64,000 nt of DNA from Macrostomum hystrix (Eukaryota; Platyhelminthes; Macrostomidae). How positions within the stretch are numbered: the stretch's first letter is position 1; the number at the start of each line of letters is the position of its first letter. Position numbers and translations under genes: made by a program. A model generated the notes under the pieces. The model made no database searches. It saw only the letters and a program-made list of their open reading frames with translations, and was not told where the DNA came from. Location: contig CATNEN010000001.1 of assembly GCA_950097015.1 (NCBI GenBank), positions 21,319,501 through 21,383,500 of the forward strand, in the 5' to 3' direction. Shown one piece after another: positions 24,001 to 36,128 of this stretch.

Positions 24001-27000
24001 ATCAACAATGGAATTGAGAGATGGGTGACTCAACAATGGGATTGAGAGATGGGTGACTCAACAATGGAATTGAGAGATGGGTGAATCAACAATGGGATTG
24101 AGAGATGGGTGACTCAACAATGGGATTGAGAGATGGGTGAATCAACAATGGAATTGAGAGATGGGTGACTCAACAATGGGATTGAGAGATGGGTGACTCA
24201 ACAATGGGATTGAGAGATGGGTGACTCAACAATGGGATTGAGAGATGGGTGACTCAACAATGGAATTGAGAGATGGGTGAATCAACAATGGGATTGAGAG
24301 ATGGGTGACTCAACAATGGGATTGAGAGATGGGTGAATCAACAATGGGATTGAGAGTTGATCACATTGCACTGGACTGGGTGGTGACAAGCACAATTTGT
24401 TGATCACAATACTATCGATATTGACAGGCCTCAAAAGCATGGGGATATGCAGCAAAAGCAGGCCAATCAAATGCGCAAGACGAGACAGGGAAGATAAGAA
24501 CAAAAGAAACCAATAGAGCTATCCGAACAAAGAAAAACAGATCTTACAGAACATAAAAATATGTCTTACTCTTTTGTTTGTGTAGCTAGTCCAATTGATG
24601 CAGGTGAAATTAATTATTCCCATGGTTCACTATTAGTAACCAAATTACAGGCACGATTATCCCATAAATGAGTCCCCTCTTTCTTTCTGTCTCCAGGTGG
24701 ACCGTCTGACTTCTTTGCTCAATTTTAACTTTAAGTGGAGACAGACACTGAAAATGGGAGAGAAGAAGGAGAAGGAACTGAATGGAGCACAGTTCGCAAG
24801 ATAAAGGTTAACAGCAAACACTTGGGAATCTGTGCTCTATTCTATTCAGAGTGAAATTCAACCTCAAAAAATATTTTAACAATACTCAACTCCAACCTAT
24901 TTTACGAGATAAAAACATGCACATAACGCTATTAATTATGTTACATCTATCCACGACCCCTGATCTGTTACCCCAACCCCTGATCTGTGACCCCAACCCC
25001 TGATCTGTGACCCCCAAACCCTGATCTGTTACCCCAACCCCTGATCTGTTACCCCAACCCCTGATCTGTGACCCCCAAACCCTGATCTGTTACCCCAACC
25101 CCTGATCTGTTACCCCAAACCCTGATCTGTTACCCCAACCCCTGATCTGTTACCCCAACCCCTGATCTGTTACCCCAACCCCTGATCTGTGACCCCCAAA
25201 CCCTGATCTGTTACCCCAACCCCTGATCTGTTACCCCAACCCCTGATCTGTTACCCCAACCCCTGATCTGTTACCCCAACCCCTGATCTGTTACCCCAAC
25301 CCCTGATCTGTTACCCCAACCCCTGATCTGTTACCCCAACCCCTGATCTGTTACCCCAACCCCTGATCTGTGACCCCAACCCCTGATCTGTTACCCCAAC
25401 CCCTGATCTGTGACCCCAACCCCTGATCTGTTACCCCAACCCCTGATCTGTTACCCCAACCCCTGATCTGTTACCCCCAACCCCTGATCTGTTACCCCCA
25501 AACCCTGATCTGTTACCCCCAAACCCTGATCTGTGACCCCCAAACCCTGATCTGTTACCCCAAACCCTGATCTGTTACCCCCAACCCCTGATCTGTGACC
25601 CCCAAACCCTGATCTGTGACCCCCAACCCCTGATCTGTGACCCCCAAACCCTGATCTGTTACCCCAACCCCTGATCTGTTACCCCAACCCCTGATCTGTT
25701 ACCCCAACCCCTGATCTGTTACCCCCAAACCCTGATCTGTTACCCCCAAACCCTGATCTGTGACCCCCAAACCCTGATCTGTTACCCCAACCCCTGATCT
25801 GTTACCCCCAACCCCTGATCTGTGACCCCCAACCCCTGATCTGTTACCCCAAACCCTGATCTGTGACCCCAAACCCTGATCTGTGACCCCCAAACCCTGA
25901 TCTGTTACCCCAACCCCTGATCTGTTACCCCCAACCCCTGATCTGTGACCCCCAAACCCTGATCTGTTACCCCAACCCCTGATCTGTGATCCCCAAACCC
26001 TGATCTGTTACCCCAACCCCTGATCTGTGACCCCCAAACCCTGATCTGTTACCCCAACCCCTGATCTGTGACCCCCAAACCCTGATCTGTTACCCCAACC
26101 CCTGATCTGTTACCCCAACCCCTGATCTGTTACCCCAACCCCTGATCTGTTACCCCAACCCCTGATCTGTTACCCCAACCCCTGATCTGTTACCCCAACC
26201 CCTGATCTGTTACCCCAACCTCTGATCTGTTACCCCAACCCCTGATCTGTTACCCCAACCCCTGATCTGTTACCCCAACCCCTGATCTGTTACCCCAACC
26301 CCTGATCTGTTACCCCAACCCCTGATCTGTTACCCCCAAACCCTGATCTGTTACCCCCAAACCCTGATCTGTTACCCCCAAACCCTGATCTGTGACCCCC
26401 AAACCCTGATCTGTTACCCCAACCCCTGATCTGTTACCCCCAACCCCTGATCTGTGACCCCCAAACCCTGATCTGTTACCCCAACCCCTGATCTGTGACC
26501 CCCAAACCCTGATCTGTTACCCCAACCCCTGATCTGTTACCCCAACCCCTGATCTGTTACCCCAACCCCTGATCTGTTACCCCCAAACCCTGATCTGTTA
26601 CCCCCAAACCCTGATCTGTGACCCCCAAACCCTGATCTGTTACCCCAACCCCTGATCTGTTACCCCCAACCCCTGATCTGTGACCCCCAAACCCTGATCT
26701 GTTACCCCAACCCCTGATCTGTGACCCCCAAACCCTGATCTGTTACCCCAACCCCTGATCTGTTACCCCCAACCCCTGATCTGTGACCCCCAAACCCTGA
26801 TCTGTTACCCCAACCCCTGATCTGTGATCCCCAAACCCTGATCTGTTACCCCAACCCCTGATCTGTGACCCCCAAACCCTGATCTGTTACCCCAACCCCT
26901 GATCTGTGACCCCCAAACCCTGATCTGTTACCCCAAACCCTGATCTGTTACCCCCAAACCCTGGTCTGTTACCCCAACCCCTGATCTGTTACCCCCAAAC

Positions 27001-30000
27001 CCTGGTCTGTTACCCCAACCCCTGATCTGTTACCCCAACCCCTGATCTGTGACCCCCAAACCCTGATCTGTTACCCCAACCCCTGATCTGTTACCCCCAA
27101 CCCCTGATCTGTGACCCCCAAACCCTGATCTGTTACCCCAACCCCTGATCTGTGACCCCCAAACCCTGATCTGTTACCCCAACCCCTGATCTGTTACCCC
27201 CAACCCCTGATCTGTGACCCCCAAACCCTGATCTGTTACCCCAACCCCTGATCTGTGATCCCCAAACCCTGATCTGTTACCCCAACCCCTGATCTGTGAC
27301 CCCCAACCCCTGATCTGTTACCCCAACCCCTGATCTGTGACCCCCAACCCCTGATCTGTGACCCCCAAACCCTGATCTGTTACCCCCAAACCCTGATCTG
27401 TTACCCCAACCCCTGATCTGTGATCCCCAAACCCTGGTCTGTTACCCCAACCCCTGATCTGTTACCCCCAAACCCTGATCTGTGACCCCCAAACCCTGAT
27501 CTGTGACCCCCAAACCCTGATCTGTTACCCCAACCCCTGATCTGTGACCCCCAAACCCTGATCTGTTACCCCAAACCCTGATCTGTTACCCCCAAACCCT
27601 GGTCTGTTACCCCAACCCCTGATCTGTTACCCCCAAACCCTGGTCTGTTACCCCAACCCCTGATCTGTTACCCCAACCCCTGATCTGTTACCCCCAAACC
27701 CTGGTCTGTCACCACAACCCCTGATCTGTCACCACCAAACCCATATGTCACCACCAAACCCTTATCTGTCACCACGAAACCCTTATCTGTGATCACAACC
27801 TCTGATCTGTTACCCCAACCCCTAATCTGTTACCGCCAACCAATTATCCGTTACCCCCAACTGTAACCCCAAAGTCATCACATGTTATCCCAACGCCAAA
27901 TAATCCGCAACCTCATATCCTAACCCATAATCTACTAGCTGCATTTCCAACCATAATCCGACGCATGTTATGCCCATCCCCTAATCCAGCGCTGAGTATG
28001 GTTAATGTATGATCTATAAAGAAATGAATAACTGCCTATTTATTTACTTCATCTAATCAATTTATTGGTTTACAATAATTCAGATAGAGGATTTAAAAAA
28101 CGAAATCAATAAAACGGACATGAGATTCTAAGCGCATAGGATGTGGGGAGGAACCGCGAGTGCTGTGAAAAAAACTGATGGCCAAAATTTAATTAAGCTA
28201 TCATTTGCTTTTGCAAATATGTTTCATCAATACTAAAATCATGACAAAAATCATGTCTATTTTACTGGCATGCATGATACATGACAGCCAGTTGAATATC
28301 AACTCACCGATGATAATGATGATGATGATCAAAGCCAGAACACCAAGGGCGATCATCATCTGAAATTGTCAAACATTTGGGGAATATTGTAATGCATCAA
28401 AGAATCTATTGTGCGGCTGTGTGAACAAGACGAAAGATAATTAGCTAGGAAATTAACCTGACATGCAAAAGTGCAACCTATTCTTTAGTCTGGTTTTCTA
28501 ATCAATTCCTCGACTGTTTACTCTTTAGTCTGAATTTTCTCACCGATTTTTATAACAAAACTATTAGTGCATCACTTAAGAATCAACCAAAAAGCGCTCG
28601 TATATCAACTGCAAGCATAATGAAAACTGAACTCAGTCTAAAACGAATGCGTTTACAGTTGATGAAAGTAAGAATTCTTCATAAAACTCCATAAATAACT
28701 ATTTATATAGTTTCTCTGTAGTAAAAATCTATTAGGAAGTATAAAATATGGAGGCATGTGTTAGGTGATGCAGGAAGCTTAATCATTTAATGAGGTGGAT
28801 GCTGAATCATTTGATGAGGTGGATGCTGAATCATTTGATGAGGTGGATGCTGAATCATTTAATGAGGTGGATGCTGAAGTAGTTGATGAGGTGGATGCTG
28901 AAGTAGTTGATGAGGTGGATGCTGAATCATTTAATGAGGTGGATGCTGAATCATTTGATGAGGTGGATGCTGAATCATTTGATGAGGTGGATGCTGAATC
29001 ATTTAATGAGGTGGATGCTGAAGTAGTTGATGAGGTGGATGCTGAAGTAGTTGATGAGGTGGATGCTGAATCATTTAATGAGGTGGATGCTGAATCATTT
29101 GATGAGGTGGATGCTGAATCATTTGATGAGGTGGATGCTGAATCATTTAATGAGGTGGATGCTGAAGTAGTTGATGAGGTGGATGCTGAAGTAGTTGATG
29201 AGGTGGATGCTGAAGTAGTTGATGAGGTGGATGCTGAAGTAGTTGATGAGGTGGATGCTGAAGTAGTATTATTGAACGTGACTTTACCAAAATAAACAAA
29301 TTAACAGTTTGCAAGGAAAACAAAAGAATTAATGTAAGAAAATGAACAGTAAAAATGATTTTTGTAGGCTCCTACTCAGTCTAGCATCCATCTAGTAGTA
29401 ACTATGGAGCTTAAAATGCAGTCACTGCAGAGTTGAGGTGAAGCAGGGCCTAGCTAGGGGCAGGCAAGCCAGCCAGCTGGAATTCGCATCGAATAATATT
29501 GCAGCAGATTTGTTCCCAAAAATGGCAGATTGAAAAATAATTTAAATTTAAATTTGTTTTCCAGATCGGTGGAGAGCGTAGGCGACAACAGGAAACAAGG
29601 ATTAGGGGGGCAGGAGGGGGATAAGCACAGACGGTAAGAACATCGCTTAATTAAGATCGCTAAAAATACAGACAACATTCGGAAAAACAAGCAGGCATTG
29701 CTCAGCTCACCTTCATGTTCTTCCACCAGTATTTGTTCTTTAGCTTGCCGGCGCTGGCTTCAAACTGCGAAGCTCCGGCCTGCAGGGCGTCTAGAATAGG
29801 CGAGGATATTGTGAATTGGGGACAATACATGATTGCTGTTTGTTGGACACAATTTCATGACCTAGAGTACAATGCTCCACTCACCGGCACGATCGTCCAG
29901 GTTAGAGATTTTGGCGTCTCGATCAAGCACCTTCTCAACGTTGACCCGCATGATGTCAACGACCTGAGTGATGATGGCGGACAGGTTTGTGCCATAGACG

Positions 30001-31519
30001 TTTCTGTACGTGTCTGACCGCGTCGTTCAATTACCTGGCACACACTTCGCCTTTTTATTGGGTCAAACCTAGATACATTGGGACAAACTAAACCTACATT
30101 GGGTCAAGCCAAACCTACATTGGGTCAAACCAAACCTACATTGGGTCAAACCTAGCTACATTGGGTCAAGCCAAACCTACATTGGGTCAAACCTAGCTAC
30201 ATTGGGTCAAGCCAAACCTACATTGGGTCAAGCCAAACCTACATTGGGTCAAACCTAGCTACATTGGGTCAAGCCAAACCTACATTGGGTCAAACCTAGC
30301 TACATTGGGTCAAGCCAAACCTACATTGGGTCAAACCAAACCTACATTGGGTCAAACCTAGCTACATTGGGTCAAACCATACCTACATTGGGTCAAACCA
30401 AACCTACATTGGGACAAACTAAACCTACATTGGGTCAAACCAAACCTACATTGGGTCAAACCAAACCTACATTGGGTCAAACTAAACCTACATTGGGTCA
30501 AACCAAACCTACATTGGGTCAAACCAAACCTACATTGGGTCAAACCTAGCTACATTGGGACAAACTAAACCTACATTGGGTCAAGCCAAACCCACATTGG
30601 GTCAAACCAAACCTACATTGGGTCAAACCTAGCTACATTGGGTCAAACCATACCTACATTGGGTCAAACCAAACCTACATTGGGTCAAACTAAACCTACA
30701 TTGGGTCAAACCAAACCTACATTGGGTCAAACCAAACCTACATTGGGTCAAACTAAACCTACATTGGGTCAAACCAAACCTACATTGGGTCAAACCAAAC
30801 CTACATTGGGTCAAACCTAGCTACATTGGGTCAAACCAAACCTACATTGGGTCTAACCAAACCTACATTGGGTCAAACCTAGCTATATTGGGTCAAACTA
30901 AACCTACATTGGGTCAAGCTAAACCTACATTGGGTCAAGTTAAACCTACATTGGGTCAAGCCAAACCCACATTGGGTCAAAACAAACCTACATTGGGTCA
31001 AAGCTAGTTATATTGGGTCAAGATAAACCTACATTGGGTTAATTTAAACCCCCATTGGTTTAAATTAAACCTACATTGGGTTAATTTAAACCTACATTGG
31101 GTTAATTTAAACCTACATTGGGTTAATTTAAACCTACATTGGGTTAATTTAAACCTACATTGGGTTACTTTAAACCTACATTGGGTTAATTTTAACCAAC
31201 ATTGGGTAAATTAAAACCTTTGTTGGGTCAAGCCAAGTGGGCAAAATCAAAACCTGTATTAAATAAACAAGTCCTTGGAGTATCAAGTATTGCTGAATCC
31301 TAACCTACCTCATCGACCTGTGCCTGAGTCTGCTGCAAGCGCCTATTCGGCTGATAGCTTGGCTTGGTTGCATTGGGATCACCTGGAGCAGATCTGGAAG
31401 CAAAAATAAAAAAAATAACTATTATACTTAGCACTGCATAAATTATACCAAAGAAAGTAATAATAAACTCACGGAGGACCACCTGGACCTTCACCACCTG
31501 ACTGATTTGGAGCTGACAT
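20972..31519 (-). CDS. Synaptobrevin / VAMP (v-SNARE), six exons
   Basis: Vesicle R-SNARE that zippers with syntaxin and SNAP-25 to drive exocytosis; tail-anchored in the vesicle membrane. Coding exons (minus strand): 31473-31519, 31309-31393, 29885-29963, 29711-29790, 28308-28359 and, proposed, 20972-21093. All junctions are GT-AG and in phase. Residues 1-30 are a Gly/Pro-rich head ([14 protein letters not shown]). The SNARE motif spans about 36-95 ([20 protein letters not shown], then [20 protein letters not shown]), with zero-layer Arg59. The juxtamembrane [10 protein letters not shown] block precedes the membrane anchor (98-114, [17 protein letters not shown]). The first five exons are near certain. 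An acceptor (TTTTCAG) 22 bases upstream of the ATG suggests a 5' UTR intron or trans-splicing. Introns are 79, 1345, 94, 1351 and 7214 bp; the three long ones contain different minisatellites. Total predicted length is 154 residues. Confidence 0.93.
21200..21672. repeat. Minisatellite, about 20-22-bp unit
   Basis: About 22 copies of AAATGGCATCTAGATTCTAG-type units, with AGAGATGCGAG and AGAGTCGAG variants. Located in the last intron of the synaptobrevin gene. Confidence 0.95.
21673..22235. other. Unique intronic DNA between arrays
   Basis: Part of the synaptobrevin terminal intron. No gene, transposon end or array seen. Confidence 0.5.
22236..24357. repeat. Minisatellite, 28-bp unit with 672-bp higher-order repeat
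   Basis: About 75 copies of a 28-bp unit containing GAGAGATGGGTGACTCAACA, almost free of indels. Variant units recur with a 672-bp period (24 units): the AGATAGATGACTCAACC variant at 22501 and 22697 recurs at 23173 and 23369, and the ATAGGATTGCGAG variant near 22804 recurs near 23476. A block of about 640 bp was therefore duplicated in tandem within the array. In the synaptobrevin terminal intron. Confidence 0.95.
24358..24950. other. Unique intronic DNA between arrays
   Basis: Synaptobrevin terminal intron; no exon, RNA gene or transposon end recognised. Confidence 0.5.
24951..27845. repeat. C-rich minisatellite, 20-21-bp unit, about 140 copies
   Basis: The unit is AACCCCTGATCTGTTACCCC, with CCCCC and GTGACC variants. 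The edge near 27700-27840 is degenerate (CACCACCAAACCC words). On the minus strand, which is the sense strand of the enclosing synaptobrevin pre-mRNA, each unit gives a GGGGTTGGGG pair of G-runs, so the array offers hundreds of G-runs for quadruplex formation. Block structure with recurring mixed variants suggests repeated segmental duplication. Confidence 0.95.
27846..28307. other. Unique intronic DNA near the membrane-anchor exon
   Basis: Degenerate edge of the C-rich array, then unique sequence up to the GTGAGT donor (28302-28307) of the synaptobrevin anchor exon. No extra exon recognised. Confidence 0.5.
28789..29272. repeat. Minisatellite, 24-bp unit
   Basis: About 20 copies of GATGAGGTGGATGCTGAATC-type units in a synaptobrevin intron, with TCATTTGAT, TCATTTAAT and GTAGTTGAT variants. 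Because 24 is divisible by three, the plus strand is open as [16 protein letters not shown] repeats, but there is no in-frame ATG and it is antisense to the gene. Variant order (a block of six units) is repeated, indicating block duplication. Confidence 0.95.
30052..31235. repeat. Minisatellite, about 20-21-bp unit
   Basis: About 57 copies of CCTACATTGGGTCAAACCAA-type units in the synaptobrevin intron between 29964 and 31308, with CCTAGCT, GCC and (from about 31030) TTAATTTAAA variants. A block starting near 30367 recurs near 30638 (271 bp apart). The far end changes into a distinct AT-rich variant, so the array has at least two subfamilies. Confidence 0.95.
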
Positions 31520-33560
31520 GACTGCTAGTTGAAATGAGCTGAAAAGTAAACTTTTGATGACAGTTTAAACTTGGAACTTTCATTATTGCTTAATTTATCT
31601 AGCTAGATAATTATATGAAGGTGCTGTTTTCTAAACTATTCATATTACTTTATCTAACTTCTAAGTTAATGCGGTAGAACAAATTTAAATCATAACATTT
31701 TTAGGTGAATCATATTTTTTATATCACAAAAGGATAAATAATTTTGAAAAATATACCATCTTTAACAAAAGTATAATAATCTCCAATACAAAAGGAGGAC
31801 TTCTAGTAAGCAAAAAAGCAACAGCTTATAGCCTAATCAACTTTTTGAAGCATGGTTGTCTTACTAAAAACACAGTAATTAAAATGTATTTTAAAGGAGT
31901 AGGCCCTAAATTATTTTCTCTGTTTTAGATTGTGACCTATGAATTTATAGACAAGGAATATTACCTGGAGCAACTGGAAGTGAAATAACCTAAGGAGGAG
32001 AGGAGGAGACTACTTGTGCCAATACAATATTCTACCTTCATGATTCATGTATTCAAGTAAACTAGATAATACTAATAAGTAATACTGATTGCAATATAAT
32101 TTATTTAGATCTTTCTACTTTATACACTATAAAACTGTCTAAGAGTTACATAGCATCAAAAAAGTACATTTCTTAAAATAAAATAAATGTTTGCAATAAT
32201 CCATATTTCTCATTTTATCCTATAAATATTGTATATAGCTCAATTTACCTAGATCTTTAACAGTAAATAAGTAGCCTGTAAAATTCATCATTAAGTTAAG
32301 AAGATAAATGAGACATTTTATTACCTCATTAAATTGCCTCAACTAAACTTTAAGCAGAACAGAATCTAAATTATATTTAGATAACATAAATATAGGTCTA
32401 GTCATATGTTTAATGAACAGTAGCCTAAATGTTTTAAAATTTAGAACCATAGTCTTTTAGGAACAAATTTGTAACTTAGATTTGGGATAGTGTGTTTGAA
32501 AATTAACCAAATAAAACTAATATAACTACGAATTCGGGCATTAATTAGAAGACCTTTACAAAAATTCCCGAGAGTGGAGTGGACAATTATTTATTTTCCA
32601 AATTGATCATTTTGGAATAGTTTGGAATATTTTATGAACGCTCCGCGTAACTTTAAACAAATATTGACGAAGTTAGACTCTTGCAGACTGTTAATAGCAT
32701 ATCTCTAGTGCAATAATAATTGCTAATTTGATAATTCAGCAAAAAAATTCTAAGTCAATGAATACATTTTATAAATATTCGTAATAATCAAGCATATACA
32801 ACCGCGTGAAACAGTCTAGCTGCAACAAACTTTTATAATCTGCATGCCTAAATTATAGTTAATATTATTATTGCTTTGCTGGGTCCTTCCTGTCCTGAGC
32901 CGGCAAGCACATACACAACGCCAAGGTTTTTTAGTATAGGGTTATACTAGCAGCAGTGGGATCCTTGCACCGCACATGCATTCACCCAAAAGTTGTCGTT
33001 TCTAAATGTGAGCTTGAAAATAGTACGCTTTATAAATAAATTCCATATTTGAGTGAAACTGAAACCGTTAGCTAACAATAATATTTGCCCTGACGTATTT
33101 AAAACAATACATTTCAGCATTGCAGGCGACCACTGCAGCAGAGATGAGCACTGCCACTGCTGGATTTGAACATGTGCCACCGCCTAGTGTGATGACAGTG
33201 GCATTCTGGATGATATTTTGACAAAAACAGTTTTATATTATAATTAAATATTTCGAATAAATTATTTCGATTTTATATGCATGAACGTGCAAGATTTGGA
33301 CCACGGGAAAATGCAATTGAAGATAGGCAGTAAGTCTTAGTCTATGGCACACTAGATATTAGAAACACTGTTATTGTACCATAACGCTTGGGTCTCTGGT
33401 ATCTATGGTCTACAGTAGAATTAGTTTAATACGTGCAGTGAGCAAATACTGGGCAAACATTTCCTATATCGCAGCTTTGCTGTATTTGACATGCAGCGAG
33501 TTTAAGTAAATTATATTTTTTTCCATTAAATGATTAGAAAAGTGCAAGCCATCACTAGAC
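31520..33560. other. AT-rich intergenic DNA between divergent genes
   Basis: It contains the upstream region of synaptobrevin (minus) and of the two-exon gene at 33561 (plus). The acceptor TTTTCAG for synaptobrevin is at about 31542-31548. No other exon, RNA gene or array is recognised, although a shared promoter region for the divergent pair could lie here. Confidence 0.45.
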
Positions 33561-35638
33561 ATGCCAAAATACCTTGCAATTCTCAGCTCGGACGATCAGG
33601 ACACATTGAACCAGCCTAGCTGTTTCAAACTGGTGATGTTCTATGCCAAAGTTGACAATCAGCTGCTGCTGAGAAGAACGCTGCCGCAGCTGCAGTATGT
33701 GGCCGCCAGATATGTAATTCGATATCCCAGTCTCAAATTTTACATGATTAATCGGCAAATTGCTGATAAGCATCCGATGGATATTTCTACCAGTCCAGCA
33801 GGTAAGCTATTAAAGTCGGTAACATTTTCAGTAAATACAGATGCCAATTATGCCACCACTTCCTTGAATACTTTTTAGTAGACTACAATTTCCTTGGAGA
33901 TCATTCAGTATACTAACATTTCCTTGGAGATCATTCAGTAGACTAACATTTCCTTGGAGATCATTCAGTAGACTAACATTTCCTTGGAGATCATTCAGTA
34001 GACTACCATTTCCTTGGAGATCATTCAGTATACTAACATTTCCTTGGAGATCATTCAGTAGACTACCATTTCCTTGGAGATCATTCAGTAGACTACCATT
34101 TCCTTGGAGATCATTCAGTAGACTACCATTTCCTTGGAGATCATTCAGTAGACTAACATTTCCTTGGAGATCATTCAGTAGACTACCATTTCCTTGGAGA
34201 TCATTCAGTATACTAACATTTCCTTGGAGATCATTCAGTATACTAACATTTCCTTGGAGATCATTCAGTAGACTACCATTTCCTTGGAGATCATTCAGTA
34301 TACTAACATTTCCTTGGAGATCATTCAGTATACTAACATTTCCTTGGAGATCATTCAGTAGACTAACATTTCCTTGGAGATCATTCAGTATACTAACATT
34401 TCCTTGGAGATCATTCAGTATACTAACATTTCCTTGGAGATCATTCAGTATACTAACATTTCCTTGGAGATCATTCAGTATACTAACATTTCCTTGGAGA
34501 TCATTCAGTATACTAACATTTCCTTGGAGATCATTCAGTATACTAACATTTCCTTAGAGATCATTCAGTATACTAACATTTCCTTGGAGATCATTCAGTA
34601 GACTAACATTTCCTTGGAGATTATTCAGTATACTAACATTTCCTTGGAGATCATTCAGTAGACTAACATTTCCTTGGAGATCATTCAGTAGACTAACATT
34701 TCCTTGGAGATCATTCAGTATACTAACATTTCCTTGGAGATCATTCAGTATACTAACATTTCCTTGGAGATCATTCAGTAGACTAACATTTCCTTAGAGA
34801 TCATTCAGTATACTAGCACATATGTGAAGATCCTTCAGTAGACTAGCACATCTGTGAAGATCCTTCAGTAGACTAGCACATCTGTGAAGATCCTTCAGTA
34901 GACTAGCACATCTGTGAAGATCCTTCAGTAGACTAGCACATCTGTGAAGATCCTTCAGTAGACTAGCACATCTGTGAAGATACTTCAGTAGACTAGCACA
35001 TCTGTGAAGATACTTCAGTAGACTAGCACATCTGTGAAGATACTTCAGTAGACTAGCACATCTGTGAAGATCCTTCAGTAGACTAGCACATCTGTGAAGA
35101 TCCTTCAGTAGACTAGCACATCTGTGAAGATCCTTCAGTAGACTAGCACATCTGTGAAGATCCTTCAGTAGACTAGCACATCTGTGAAGATCCTTCAGTA
35201 GACTAGCACATCTGTGAAGATCCTTCAGTAGACTAGCACATCTGTGAAGATCCTTCAGTAGACTAGCACATCTGTGAAGATCCTTCAGTAGACTAGCACA
35301 TCTGTGAAGATCCTTCAGTAGACTAGCACATCTGTGAAGATCCTTCAGTAGACTAGCACATCTGTGAAGTCAGCCACTGTATTGCTGCACTGTCACAAAA
35401 CGGTTTCCCAATTCGCGCAGCGGGAACCCAGCTATGCATCCAGTTCGTCTTCTGGTCCACCATCCGGCCCATCAGCTACGGTGGCTCGCTAAAGTCGGCC
35501 AACTTCGTCGAAGAACTGTGCGACTTTCTCGAGAGCATCATGGACAACATCAAGTCTGTAATTGAGATAAATGACACTCTACTGCGTGCAATTGACTTGT
35601 CCGACCCGGAAATGGTTGAGAAGTCTGGGAAACATTGA
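33561..35638 (+). CDS. Unrecognised two-exon protein, 152 residues
   Basis: Exon 1 is 33561-33801 (80 codons plus one base) ending at donor GTAAGC. Exon 2 is 35421-35638 after acceptor GCGCAG, in matching phase, ending in TGA. Exon 1 encodes MPKYLAILSSDDQDTLNQPS and on through FYAKVDNQLLLRRTLPQLQY and YPSLKFYMINRQIADKHPMD. Exon 2 encodes QLCIQFVFWSTIRPISYGGS and NFVEELCDFLESIMDNIKSV. I do not recognise the family. The C-terminal half looks helical and amphipathic, with no signal peptide or membrane segment. Exon 2 is GC-rich like other genes here, which supports real coding. The 1619-bp intron is almost entirely two 30-bp minisatellites (33880-35368). An additional internal exon cannot be excluded. 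Confidence 0.65.
33880..34811. repeat. Minisatellite, 30-bp unit, subfamily A
   Basis: About 31 copies of a 30-bp unit containing CATTTCCTTGGAGATCATTC and AGTAGACTA or AGTATACTA. The phase is kept exactly: every copy is 30 bp, with variation confined to a few positions (G/T, A/C). It fills the first part of the intron of the gene at 33561. Confidence 0.97.
34812..35368. repeat. Minisatellite, 30-bp unit, subfamily B
   Basis: About 18 copies of a 30-bp unit containing TAGCACATCTGTGAAGAT and CCTTCAGTAGAC. It continues subfamily A without losing the 30-bp register, sharing the CAGTAGACTA core but replacing most other bases. The switch between subfamilies happens within one unit. Confidence 0.97.
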
Positions 35639-36128
35639 CGGCTTTGTTAGAAATGGAACTTCGGCTACTGCTAGTAATATACATAGTGCTTAATGCATAC
35701 AAAGACGCTTTTTCGCGACATAAAACGCTGATTAGAAAAAAACCAACAATAATATATTGGATCAGAATTGCATGCTACGATTCTTGTTTTATCAGTTTTG
35801 CAAAATAATTTGCGTTCGGATCTCTAAAGTCTAAACGCTGTCTGAGGCGTGTTAAAAGTATTGATAAGCGCGCTATGTACGTAGAACCAGCAATGTTGTC
35901 TAGATAATGAAAAATAGGTCTACATTTAGAATAGCAGTATTTATAGTTTTTTGGAATGTCAATCATTCAGTAGATGATAATGTAATACATTTTGATTATT
36001 ATATATATATATAATAAGCCGATATTACTTTTTTATACATTAACAAAACCTTGCTGATATGAATTTGTTAAATCAGTGTGAATGCTTGTTTGATAATAGC
36101 ATAATTCGTGTTAGCTGGTACAGTTAAA
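35639..36128. other. 3' flank, AT-rich
   Basis: Downstream of the 152-residue gene. An (AT)n run lies at about 36000-36012. No clear poly(A) signal or other gene recognised. Confidence 0.45.

Noticed and set aside
22236..24357. CRISPR-like array of regular repeats
   Set aside because: Contiguous tandem units without unique spacers, in an animal gene intron.
24951..27845. Interstitial telomere-like repeat (CCCCAACCCC words)
   Set aside because: The 20-bp unit contains CTGATCTGTTA and is not a TTAGGG-type telomere repeat.
28795..29295. 166-codon acidic repeat frame (DAESFDEV)n on the plus strand
   Set aside because: 24-bp minisatellite in a synaptobrevin intron, antisense, with no in-frame ATG.
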